In this document: piece after piece, positions 14,591 through 21,364 of the stretch | Layout: every line of letters starts with the position of its first letter | Position numbering within the stretch: position 1 is the stretch's first letter | From: an uncultured Lachnoanaerobaculum sp. | GTDB lineage: Bacteria > Bacillota > Clostridia > Lachnospirales > Lachnospiraceae | Direction: 5' to 3' | NCBI GenBank assembly: GCA_916720285.1 | Contig: CAKAQP010000018.1 | Location: forward strand, 1-21,364 | Length of the DNA: 21,364 nucleotides | Translations under genes and position numbers: made by a program | The notes under the pieces: model-generated | What the model saw: the letters and a program-made list of their open reading frames with translations, nothing else | Database searches by the model: none | Told to the model about the DNA's origin: nothing

Positions 14591-15340
14591 TTATTTATAA
14601 TTTACTATCTTTCCGAAATCAGGCTTTAAGCTTGCTCCACCTACAAGACCGCCGTCGATATCAGCTTCTGCGAAAAGCTCTGCCGCATTTCCTGCATTAA
14701 CTGAACCGCCGTACTGAATTCTGATTTTCTCGGCTACATCGCTTCCATAAACCTCTTTGATGCACTCTCTGATAGCCTTACAAACTTCCTCAGCCTGTGC
14801 AGTTGTAGCAGTCTTACCTGTACCGATTGCCCAGATTGGCTCATAAGCGATAACAGCCTTTGCAGCGTTCTCGGCACTTACATTCTGGAATGCAATCTTT
14901 ATCTGTGTTCTGATAAAGTCTATTGCAATACCCTGCTCTCTCTGTGTAAGAGTCTCACCGCAGCAGATGATTGGTGTGATACCATGTTCAAATGCCTTAA
15001 GTACTTTCTTGTTTACAGTCTCATCTGTCTCCGCAAAGTATTCTCTTCTCTCTGAATGTCCGATGATAACATACTTAACACCTACATCTGCAAGCATATT
15101 TGGTGCTATTTCTCCTGTATATGCACCGTTCTCTTCATAGTACATATTCTCTGCACCGATCTGAATATTGCTTCCCTTTGCAGCCTCTATAGCCGGTATT
15201 ATATCAATTGCCGGTACACAGAATACAACATCTACTTCTTCATTTGCAACTAAAGGCTTTAACTCATTGATTAATGCAGTTGTCTCTGAAGGAGTTTTAT
15301 TCATCTTCCAGTTACCTGCAATAATTTTTCTTCTTGCCAT
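14591..15340 (-). CDS. tpiA: Triose-phosphate isomerase
   Basis: This cytosolic enzyme interconverts dihydroxyacetone phosphate and glyceraldehyde 3-phosphate in glycolysis. With the start at 15340 it has 249 residues, the usual length, and begins MARRKIIAGNWKMN with N10 and K12 of the active site. H95 lies in IIGHSERR, the catalytic base E167 in AYEPIWAIGTG, and the phosphate-binding GGSVN and GLVGGASL follow. An upstream in-frame ATG at 15373 would add 11 atypical residues and lies inside a small hairpin (15359-15379); the inner ATG has CGGAGA six bases upstream and is preferred. It is the last gene of the pgk-tpiA unit. The phosphoglycerate mutase often found next in this operon is absent here; the sugar-use island begins instead. 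Confidence 0.97.
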   Translation of the reverse strand: MARRKIIAGNWKMNKTPSETTALINELKPLVANEEVDVVFCVPAIDIIPAIEAAKGSNIQIGAENMYYEENGAYTGEIAPNMLADVGVKYVIIGHSERREYFAETDETVNKKVLKAFEHGITPIICCGETLTQREQGIAIDFIRTQIKIAFQNVSAENAAKAVIAYEPIWAIGTGKTATTAQAEEVCKAIRECIKEVYGSDVAEKIRIQYGGSVNAGNAAELFAEADIDGGLVGGASLKPDFGKIVNYK

Positions 15341-15393
15341 AATATTCTCCGTTCTTTTAGGGAACCTCGGCATTCCCCTATATTTTAAAAATT

Positions 15394-16608
15394 TTATCTG
15401 TTGTCAGCTGCTGCTACACCCGGTAATTCCTTACCCTCTAAGAACTCAAGTGAAGCACCGCCACCTGTAGAAATATGTGTCATCTTATCTGCAAATCCGA
15501 GTCTCTTTACTGCATTTACGGAATCTCCACCACCGATAACAGTTGTAGCATCCTTAAGGTCGGCTACAGCTCTACATACCTCAAGTGTTCCCTCTGCAAA
15601 CTTCTCAAACTCGAATACACCCATAGGTCCGTTCCATACTACAGTCTTTGCACCTTCAAGAGCCTTCTTGTAGTTCTCTATTGTCTTAGGTCCGATATCA
15701 AATCCTGACCATCCCGCATCTATAGTATCTACTACCTTAGACTCTGTATCATTTGAGAATTCCTTACCCTCTACATGGTCTACAGGAAGTAAAAGGTTTA
15801 CTCCTCTTTCCTTAGCCTTGTTTACCATCTCAAGTGCATAGTCAAGCTTATCCTCTTCACAAAGTGAGTTTCCGATTTCCTCTCCCTTTGCCTTTAAGAA
15901 TGTATATGCCATACCACCACCGATAATAAGTGTATCTACCTTCTCTAAGAGGTTATTGATAACATTAATCTTATCTGAAACCTTAGCTCCACCAAGGATT
16001 GCTACGAATGGACGAACAGGATTCTCTACAGCCTCTCCGAGGAACTTGATTTCCTTCTCCATAAGATATCCTACTACATTCTCCTTACAGAACTTAGTTA
16101 CACCCACATTTGAGCAATGTGCTCTATGTGCTGTACCGAATGCATCGTTTACAAAGATATTGTCATCACAAAGTGCAGCAAGCTCTTTTGCATACTCTAC
16201 AGCTGAATCTTCCTTACCGTACTTTGTCTCTTCAGCTCTGTATCTTGTATTCTCTAATAATAGAACTTCTCCGTCCTTAAGCTCTGCAGCAAGCTTTCTT
16301 GTTTCTTCTCCTGTTACCTTAGGATCTGAAACGAACTTTACATTTACTCCAAGTCTCTCTGAAAGTGCAGGAGCTACAGGTGCAAGGCTCATCTCAGGTA
16401 AAGGCTCACCCTTCGGTTTTCCAAGATGTGAGCAAAGGATAACTTTAGCTCCTCCATCAAGGAGTTTCTTTATTGTAGGGATTGCTCCGTCTATACGATT
16501 ATAGTTCTGGATAACTCCGTCCTTTAGCGGAACATTGAAATCACAACGAACCAATACTTTCTGACCTTTTAAGTTCTTTAAATCATCTACTGTTTTCTTG
16601 TTAAGCAT
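15394..16608 (-). CDS. pgk: Phosphoglycerate kinase
   Basis: This cytosolic monomer of 404 residues makes ATP from 1,3-bisphosphoglycerate. Conserved sites are RCDFNVP (R21, D23, N25), RIDGAIPTI, SHLGKPKG, the GGAKVSDKI hinge/nucleotide segment, NGPMGVFE and the C-domain GGGDSVNA. The length is slightly above the typical ~395, with a short extra tail (ELPGVAAADNR). The ATG follows AAGGAG. It sits 53 bases before tpiA and 77 bases after gap. An intrinsic terminator lies in the latter gap with no room for a separate promoter before pgk, so pgk-tpiA expression appears to depend on read-through from gap. Confidence 0.98.
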   Translation of the reverse strand: MLNKKTVDDLKNLKGQKVLVRCDFNVPLKDGVIQNYNRIDGAIPTIKKLLDGGAKVILCSHLGKPKGEPLPEMSLAPVAPALSERLGVNVKFVSDPKVTGEETRKLAAELKDGEVLLLENTRYRAEETKYGKEDSAVEYAKELAALCDDNIFVNDAFGTAHRAHCSNVGVTKFCKENVVGYLMEKEIKFLGEAVENPVRPFVAILGGAKVSDKINVINNLLEKVDTLIIGGGMAYTFLKAKGEEIGNSLCEEDKLDYALEMVNKAKERGVNLLLPVDHVEGKEFSNDTESKVVDTIDAGWSGFDIGPKTIENYKKALEGAKTVVWNGPMGVFEFEKFAEGTLEVCRAVADLKDATTVIGGGDSVNAVKRLGFADKMTHISTGGGASLEFLEGKELPGVAAADNR

Positions 16609-16623
16609 AGCTTCTCCTTATTA

Positions 16624-16664
16624 AATAAAAAAGGTGGTCCGGCCCAATATGACCGGACCACCTT
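16624..16664 (-). terminator. Intrinsic terminator between gap and pgk
   Basis: On the minus strand a perfect 12-bp GC-rich stem (AAGGTGGTCCGG and CCGGACCACCTT; arms at 16631-16642 and 16653-16664) is followed directly by a run of T with one interrupting A. This is a textbook rho-independent terminator positioned after the gap stop codon and before the pgk ribosome-binding site. It should release much of the gap transcript and let a fraction continue into pgk-tpiA. Confidence 0.92.
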
Positions 16665-16685
16665 GGTCTCTTATACTATTTATAA

Positions 16686-17717
16686 TTATGCTAATTCAGC
16701 AAAGTACTTGATTGTTCTAACCATCTGTGATGTGTAAGAATTCTCGTTATCATACCATGAAACAACCTGAACCTGATATAAATCATCAGCTATTGGTGTT
16801 ACCATTGTCTGTGTTGCATCAAATAATGAACCATACTGCATACCGATAACATCTGATGAAACGATCTCATCCTCTGTGTATCCGAATGACTCAGATGCAG
16901 CAGCTTTCATTGCAGCATTGATATCTTCTTTTGTAAGTCCTGCCTTCTTTACAACAGCTGTAAGGATTGTTGTAGAACCTGTTGGAACAGGAACTCTCTG
17001 TGCAGATCCGATAAGCTTTCCGTTAAGCTCAGGGATAACAAGACCGATAGCCTTTGCAGCACCTGTTGAGTTAGGTACGATATTTGCAGCACCTGCTCTT
17101 GCTCTTCTAAGGTCACCCTTTCTGTGTGGTCCGTCAAGGATCATCTGATCACCTGTATAAGCATGGATTGTGCTCATGATACCGCTCTGGATAGGTGCAA
17201 GCTTGTTAAGTGTATCAGCCATAGGTGCGAGACAGTTTGTTGTACATGAAGCAGCTGAAATAACTGTATCACTTGCCTTAAGTGTCTTCTCGTTTACGCT
17301 GAATACAACTGTAGGAAGATCATTTCCTGCAGGAGCTGAAATAACAACCTTCTTAGCACCTGCGCTGATATGTGCTGATGCCTTATCCTTTGATGTATAG
17401 AAACCTGTACACTCAAGTACAACGTCTACACCGATCTGTCCCCAAGGAAGCTTTGAAGCATCTGCCTCTTTGTAGATTGTGATCTTCTTTCCGTCAACTG
17501 TGATTGAATCCTCACCTGCTTCTACTGTATGCTTTCCTTCTCCTATACGTCCTGCAAATCCGCCCTGTGCTGTATCATACTTTAAAAGATGTGCCAACAT
17601 CTTAGGATCTGTAAGATCATTGATTGCTACTACTTCATATCCGTCAGCCTCAAACATCTGTCTGAAAGCTAAACGACCAATACGTCCAAAACCGTTAATT
17701 GCTACCTTTACTGACAT
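16686..17717 (-). CDS. gap: Glyceraldehyde-3-phosphate dehydrogenase (NAD-dependent)
   Basis: This 343-residue cytosolic enzyme oxidises glyceraldehyde 3-phosphate to 1,3-bisphosphoglycerate. The Rossmann fold starts MSVKVAINGFGRIGRLAFRQ. D34 in VAINDLTD is the residue that favours NAD over NADP. The catalytic site is SAASCTTNCLAP with Cys158, and His185 lies in STIHAYTGDQ. SWYDNE near the C-terminus is also canonical. The ATG has AGGAGG upstream. It is preceded by its own promoter (17790-17818) and followed by an intrinsic terminator, so a short gap-only mRNA is expected beside a longer gap-pgk-tpiA mRNA. Codon choice is visibly less AT-biased than in the two-component genes, as expected for a highly expressed gene. 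Confidence 0.98.
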   Translation of the reverse strand: MSVKVAINGFGRIGRLAFRQMFEADGYEVVAINDLTDPKMLAHLLKYDTAQGGFAGRIGEGKHTVEAGEDSITVDGKKITIYKEADASKLPWGQIGVDVVLECTGFYTSKDKASAHISAGAKKVVISAPAGNDLPTVVFSVNEKTLKASDTVISAASCTTNCLAPMADTLNKLAPIQSGIMSTIHAYTGDQMILDGPHRKGDLRRARAGAANIVPNSTGAAKAIGLVIPELNGKLIGSAQRVPVPTGSTTILTAVVKKAGLTKEDINAAMKAAASESFGYTEDEIVSSDVIGMQYGSLFDATQTMVTPIADDLYQVQVVSWYDNENSYTSQMVRTIKYFAELA

Positions 17718-17756
17718 TTTAGTTCCTCCTAAAATTAGTACTTAAAATGATGTTTA

Positions 17757-17818
17757 TCTCAATTGATAATTATTCATCAATTACTCTCAATTGTACAAAA
17801 TTATAAACATAATTGCAA
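17757..17818 (-). promoter_or_regulatory. gap promoter and dyad-containing leader
   Basis: On the minus strand TTGCAA (17813-17818) and TACAAT (17790-17795), exactly 17 bases apart, form a good sigma-A promoter. Between it and the gene is a perfect 7-bp dyad AATTGAT-N8-ATCAATT (17761-17782). The word TCTCAATTG (plus-strand reading) occurs twice, at 17757-17765 and 17785-17793, the second copy overlapping the -10 box. This could be a repressor site, but I recognise no known operator. Confidence 0.7.
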
Positions 17819-17840
17819 GTACATCTTTAAAACTTCTTAT

Positions 17841-19499
17841 TTATATTTCATTCTTTACATATCCCGCAATATTTGTTGCATGATCTGAGATACGCTCCAA
17901 ATTACTTATTATATCAAGGAATGCGATTCCGGCCTGCGGATTACAATCTCCCTTTGACAATCTTTCGATATGCTTCTCTCTCATTTCATCCTCAAGCATA
18001 TCTACTTCATCCTCAAGCTTATTGACCTTTCTCACAGCTCTAAGAGCATCACCTCTTCTTGCATTAAGTGCGGTTTCAAAGGCTTCGATACTGTCTTTTG
18101 AAATTTCTGCAAGGTCTTCTTTACCGAGATCACTGAACTCAAGATCGTTATCTATCATATACTTTGCATTTTCAGAAAGGTTATCGGCATGATCACCGAC
18201 TCTTTCTATATCGGTTACCATATTAAAGAGATTATTTATATGCTTCTTCTGACTTTCACTTAATGAAAGATTGTCTACCTTTATAAGGAATTCAGTCAAA
18301 GCTTCCTGCATATCATCAAGCTTCTTTTCACATTTTGCAACTGTTTCTATATCTTCAAGGCTCTTATTGTTGATGGCACTCATAGCCGCATTTAAGCTTT
18401 TTAGAGCAATTTCTCCCATGCGGGTAACTTCATTATTTGCAGTCTGTACAGCAAAAGCAGGGCTTAGAAGAACTCTTTCATCAAGCTGTAGTACAGGCTC
18501 TTTTTCTTCTTCCAAAACTTCATCATCCTTACCTCTTACAATCATTCCTGAAAGTTTTACAAGCAATCCCGCAAAAGGATAAAGTAGTGTAGTCATTGTA
18601 AGATTAAAGAATGTATGAAATATTGAAATCTCTACAGCATTGATAGTGTGATTTGCAAGCTTTGTATTAACTGTAAATACTATAAATCCAAGTATACCGA
18701 AGACTATAGCACCTATTGTATTGAATAAAAGATGTATAGCTGCGGCTCTCTTTGCAGTTCTTGAGCTTCCCAAACTTGAAATAATCGCTGTAACACATGA
18801 ACCGATATTTTGTCCGAGGGTTATATATATAGCTGCCGCAGTATTTACCACACCGTTAAATGCAAGTGTCTGTAAAATACCTACAGATGCTGATGAGCTT
18901 TGCATAAGCGCTGTTACTACAATACCTACTATGATACCAAGTATCGGATTACCACCAAGTACTCTAAACGCTTCAGAGAATATAGGAGCACTTGTGAAAG
19001 GCTTTATATTGCCTGCCATAAGATCAAGTCCCAAAAACAGCATTCCAAGTCCCAGAATTATTTCACCTATAGTTTTTTTCTTGTCGGATTTTGAAAACAG
19101 TATAAATATCGCACCTATACCAATCATTAACGGTGCATAGAATCCCGGCTGAAAGAGCTTGAGTGAATCGCCTATTGTTCCAAGTGATACTATCCACGCT
19201 GTAATTGTAGTACCGATATTGGCACCCATGATTACACCTACAGCTTGGACAAGGCTTAACATTCCGGCACTAACAAAACCTACTACCATTACGGTGGTAG
19301 CACCTGAGCTTTGTATTATGGCTGTTATTACCGCACCCAGTAAGATTGCTGTAAACCTGTTATCCGTTATCTTACTGAGGAACTGTTGCATCTTTCCTCC
19401 GGCAGTCTTTTGCATACCGTCCGCCATGATATGCATTCCATATAGGAAAAGTCCAAGACCGCCTAAGAATCCAAAGAGATATGATACATTATCAATCAT
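17841..19499 (-). CDS. Na/Pi-cotransporter family protein with PhoU-like domain
   Basis: This 552-residue protein of the NptA/YjbB type exchanges phosphate across the membrane with sodium. The membrane part has the two inverted Na_Pi repeats: QSSGATT at residues 63-69 and QSSSAS at 200-205, each followed by a glycine-rich segment (GANIGTTITAWI and GQNIGSCVTAII). A cytoplasmic region from about residue 345 to the end has the paired helical bundles of a PhoU-like domain (NNLFNMVTDIERVGDHADN and LDIISNLERISDHATNIA). The start ATG has AAGAGGAG upstream. It has its own promoter at 19572-19600. No clear terminator separates it from gap, so some read-through into the glycolytic genes is possible. 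Direction of phosphate movement is not known. Confidence 0.94.
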   Translation of the reverse strand: MIDNVSYLFGFLGGLGLFLYGMHIMADGMQKTAGGKMQQFLSKITDNRFTAILLGAVITAIIQSSGATTVMVVGFVSAGMLSLVQAVGVIMGANIGTTITAWIVSLGTIGDSLKLFQPGFYAPLMIGIGAIFILFSKSDKKKTIGEIILGLGMLFLGLDLMAGNIKPFTSAPIFSEAFRVLGGNPILGIIVGIVVTALMQSSSASVGILQTLAFNGVVNTAAAIYITLGQNIGSCVTAIISSLGSSRTAKRAAAIHLLFNTIGAIVFGILGFIVFTVNTKLANHTINAVEISIFHTFFNLTMTTLLYPFAGLLVKLSGMIVRGKDDEVLEEEKEPVLQLDERVLLSPAFAVQTANNEVTRMGEIALKSLNAAMSAINNKSLEDIETVAKCEKKLDDMQEALTEFLIKVDNLSLSESQKKHINNLFNMVTDIERVGDHADNLSENAKYMIDNDLEFSDLGKEDLAEISKDSIEAFETALNARRGDALRAVRKVNKLEDEVDMLEDEMREKHIERLSKGDCNPQAGIAFLDIISNLERISDHATNIAGYVKNEI

Positions 19500-19571
19500 T
19501 TTTGTTCTCCTCTTAAAACATACCTACTGATATCCTCTGCAGGATTAAAATCCAACAGCTATATCCTGTAC

Positions 19572-19600
19572 ATTCTATCAAGTTCTAATATTTTAAGCAA
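19572..19600 (-). promoter_or_regulatory. Promoter of the Na/Pi-cotransporter gene
   Basis: On the minus strand TTGCTT (19595-19600), a 17-base spacer and TAGAAT (19572-19577) with an extended TGA before the -10 box. It lies just downstream of the terminator at 19621-19651 and about 70 bases upstream of the start codon. No PhoB-type box is evident. Confidence 0.75.
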
Positions 19601-19620
19601 TACAAGAATGATATTTCCGC

Positions 19621-19651
19621 AAATTAAAAAAGCACCCTTTTTACGGGGTGC
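19621..19651 (-). terminator. Intrinsic terminator downstream of lysA
   Basis: On the minus strand the stem GCACCC-N8-GGGTGC is followed by a run of six T, then AATTT. It ends the gyrA-lysA transcript about 145 bases after the lysA stop codon. The 145-base stretch in between (19652-19796) holds no gene I can support, only a weak 20-codon frame and short AT-rich dyads. Confidence 0.85.
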
Positions 19652-19796
19652 CTTCTTAAGGATTTCTATATATAGGATTCATTGTAAGTGCTTCGTTATG
19701 ATGATGTAATATTATCATACTTCTTCGTAAAAGAATTGAAATACTGTTGAACTTATTATGAATTATTTCTTAAACCTGAAAAGAATCTCTTTCATC

Positions 19797-21068
19797 CTAT
19801 TTCAAGTATTTATCCATAATGTCACAGAAATCAAAGGTTGCAAAGTAATCCTTATCAGTCTCGGCTCTTCTTATAAGTTTTACATTTCCGTCTTCCTGTA
19901 ATAAAAGTTCTGCCGACTTTAATTTTCCGTTATAATTATATCCCATTGAAAATCCATGTGCTCCGGTATCATGGATATAGATATAGTCTCCTTTATCTAT
20001 CTTTGGAAGCTTTCTGTCTATGGCAAACTTATCATTATTCTCACATAATGATCCTACAACATCATATGTATGATCTGTAATTTTATCTTCCTTACCCAGA
20101 ACCGTTAAGTGATGATATGCACCATACATCGCAGGACGCATTAAATTTACAGCACAGGCATCCACACCGATATACTCTTTATGTGTATGCTTTTCATGTA
20201 TAGCCTCTGTTACCAAAGCTCCATATGGTGCAAGCATATATCTTCCGAGCTCTGTAAATATAGCGACATCTTTAATATCATTTGCTACAAGTACATCATC
20301 ATAGACTTTTTTTACACCTTTGCCTATCTCAAATATATCATTAGGCTCTTGATCGGGGGTATATGGTATACCCACTCCACCTGACAGATTTATAAAGCTT
20401 ACACATATACCGCATTCATTCTTTATTCTTACCGCAAACTCAAACAGTTCCTTTGCAAGTTTAGGATAGTATTCATTTGTAACCGTATTGCTTGCAAGAA
20501 ATGCATGAATACCGAAGTACTTTACACCTTTTGACTTCATTATATTGAATGCTTCTATAATCTGATTCGGAGTCATGCCGTATTTTGCATCTCCCGGATT
20601 GTCCATTATACCGTTTGACATAGTAAAGATTCCGCCGGGATTATATCTGGCACTCATAGTCTCAGGCAATTTTCCACAAGCCTTTTCAACATATTCTATA
20701 TGTGTTATATCATCCAGATTTATTATTGCTCCGAGATCATTTGCAAACTTGAATTCTTCTATAGGAGTTTCATTTGAGGAAAACATTATATCTTTTCCGC
20801 TAAAACCACAGGCATCACTTAATTCAAGCTCTGTCATAGAAGAGCAGTCCATACCGCAACCGCATTCTTTTAATATATTCATTATAAAAGGGTTCGGTGT
20901 GGCTTTTACAGCAAAATATTCTTTAAATCCCTTATTCCAACTGAACGCTTCATTTAATCTTTTTGCATTCTCTCTGATTCCTTTTTCGTCATATATATGC
21001 CACGGAGTAGGATATGTTTTTACAATTTCTCTTACTTTATCTAATGTCAAAAATGGTATTTTTTGCAT
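19797..21068 (-). CDS. lysA: Diaminopimelate decarboxylase (divergent Lachnospiraceae-type)
   Basis: This 423-residue PLP enzyme of the alanine-racemase fold catalyses the last step of lysine synthesis, meso-diaminopimelate to lysine plus CO2. PLP is expected on K55 in EYFAVKATPNPF. Other conserved blocks are CGCGMDCSS, the glycine loop NLSGGVGIPYTPDQEP, TELGRYMLAPYG (EPGR in the classical enzyme), AYHHLTV, SLCENNDKFAIDR (CESGD in the classical enzyme) and GAHGFSMGYNYNGK. The substitutions place it in the divergent clade common in Lachnospiraceae. From memory that clade is annotated as LysA, but substrate range (diaminopimelate versus other basic amino acids) cannot be proven from sequence. 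The ATG follows AAAGGAAA. It lies 12 bases after gyrA and is probably co-transcribed with it. Confidence 0.88.
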   Translation of the reverse strand: MQKIPFLTLDKVREIVKTYPTPWHIYDEKGIRENAKRLNEAFSWNKGFKEYFAVKATPNPFIMNILKECGCGMDCSSMTELELSDACGFSGKDIMFSSNETPIEEFKFANDLGAIINLDDITHIEYVEKACGKLPETMSARYNPGGIFTMSNGIMDNPGDAKYGMTPNQIIEAFNIMKSKGVKYFGIHAFLASNTVTNEYYPKLAKELFEFAVRIKNECGICVSFINLSGGVGIPYTPDQEPNDIFEIGKGVKKVYDDVLVANDIKDVAIFTELGRYMLAPYGALVTEAIHEKHTHKEYIGVDACAVNLMRPAMYGAYHHLTVLGKEDKITDHTYDVVGSLCENNDKFAIDRKLPKIDKGDYIYIHDTGAHGFSMGYNYNGKLKSAELLLQEDGNVKLIRRAETDKDYFATFDFCDIMDKYLK

Positions 21069-21080
21069 TTTATTTCCTTT

Positions 21081-21364
21081 CTATGTATTGCTTTCTTCTT
21101 CAGATTCGGTGTTTTTCTCCTCTCTGACCTTTGCAATACTTGCAATTTTGGTATCACTTTCTCTGTCTATATTCATAAGCTTAACACCTGATGCGGCTCT
21201 TCCAAGCACTGATATTCCGCTTACTTCTATTCTGATAATGATTCCCTCTGTGGTTATAAGCAAAAGTTCTCTGTCTTCATCAACAAGCTTTGCTCCGACC
21301 AACTTTCCGGTCTTTTCATTATCTTTATAGCATATGATACCTTTACCGCCTCTGTTTTGGACTT
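21081..21364 (-). CDS. gyrA: DNA gyrase subunit A, C-terminal fragment (cut by window edge)
   Basis: The last ~94 codons of gyrA are present, ending with TAG at 21081-21083. The frame reads VQNRGGKGIICYKDNEKTGK and then LVGAKLVDEDRELLLITTEG, followed by IRIEVSGISVLGRAASGVKL. These are blades of the C-terminal beta-pinwheel that wraps DNA; QNRGGKG resembles the GyrA-box type motif. The protein ends in a short acidic tail (EEKNTESEEESNT), a feature of many GyrA C-termini. ParC would be the alternative, but the repeated blade motifs and tail favour GyrA. The N-terminal cleavage domain lies beyond the window. Confidence 0.9.
   Translation of the reverse strand, partial: VQNRGGKGIICYKDNEKTGKLVGAKLVDEDRELLLITTEGIIIRIEVSGISVLGRAASGVKLMNIDRESDTKIASIAKVREEKNTESEEESNT

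Noticed and set aside
15341..15373. Upstream ATG of tpiA at 15373
   Set aside because: It lies in a small hairpin, and the extra residues are absent from the family; the inner ATG has its own ribosome-binding site.
19656..19718. 20-codon minus-strand frame with three consecutive His codons before a terminator, suggesting a his-type attenuator leader
   Set aside because: It has no convincing ribosome-binding site, only three His codons, no visible antiterminator, and the downstream gene is a phosphate transporter, not histidine biosynthesis.
20575..21330. Long plus-strand open frame (251 codons) opposite lysA and gyrA
   Set aside because: It runs antisense through two clearly conserved genes, crosses their boundary and resembles no family; it is a shadow frame. 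The same applies to plus-strand frames opposite pgk, gap and the Na/Pi-cotransporter.

Overview
The window looks like chromosomal DNA from a low-GC, Gram-positive Clostridia member, most likely of the family Lachnospiraceae. The grounds are AT-rich codon use, strong AGGAGG ribosome-binding sites, a CIRCE/HrcA-type groESL control region, the gap-pgk-tpiA order, a lysA of the divergent type common in that family, and CUT1 sugar transporters paired with YesM/YesN-type regulators. Placement below family level is a guess; an oral Lachnoanaerobaculum-like organism would fit. I see no phage, transposon, CRISPR array, tRNA or rRNA.

Layout. (1) 1-2124, minus strand: the start of groEL, groES with a CIRCE-overlapped promoter, and an SLC6/NSS-type sodium-coupled transporter behind a structured leader. 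(2) 2199-5464, plus strand: a TipAS-type MerR regulator with its own 19-bp-spacer promoter and an apparent ATA start codon, a VanZ-RDD fusion membrane protein, a hemolysin III/PAQR protein and a 64-residue membrane protein, closed by a two-way terminator. (3) 5492-14529: a carbohydrate-use island. On the minus strand it encodes a lipoprotein solute-binding protein (SBP1), two CUT1 permeases, a cytoplasmic DUF2961/GH172-type glycosidase and a second, paralogous solute-binding lipoprotein (SBP2). On the plus strand, divergently, it encodes a YesM-like sensor kinase and a YesN/AraC-like response regulator. No transport ATPase is present. (4) 14591-17717, minus strand: gap, an intrinsic terminator, then pgk and tpiA. 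(5) 17841-21364, minus strand: a Na/Pi-cotransporter with a PhoU-like tail, lysA, and the 3' end of gyrA.

How the genes work together. In region 3 the kinase probably senses an extracellular sugar and activates the response regulator, which switches on the divergent operon. The two lipoproteins capture an oligosaccharide, the permeases import it using an ATPase encoded elsewhere, and the GH172-type enzyme cleaves it inside the cell. GH172 enzymes are known for unusual furanosides (difructose dianhydride I / alpha-fructofuranosides, and D-arabinofuranosides), so a furanoside substrate is the best guess. This locus is the strongest candidate for a little-described system. The other notable items are the ATA start of the MerR gene and the terminator that separates gap from pgk-tpiA.
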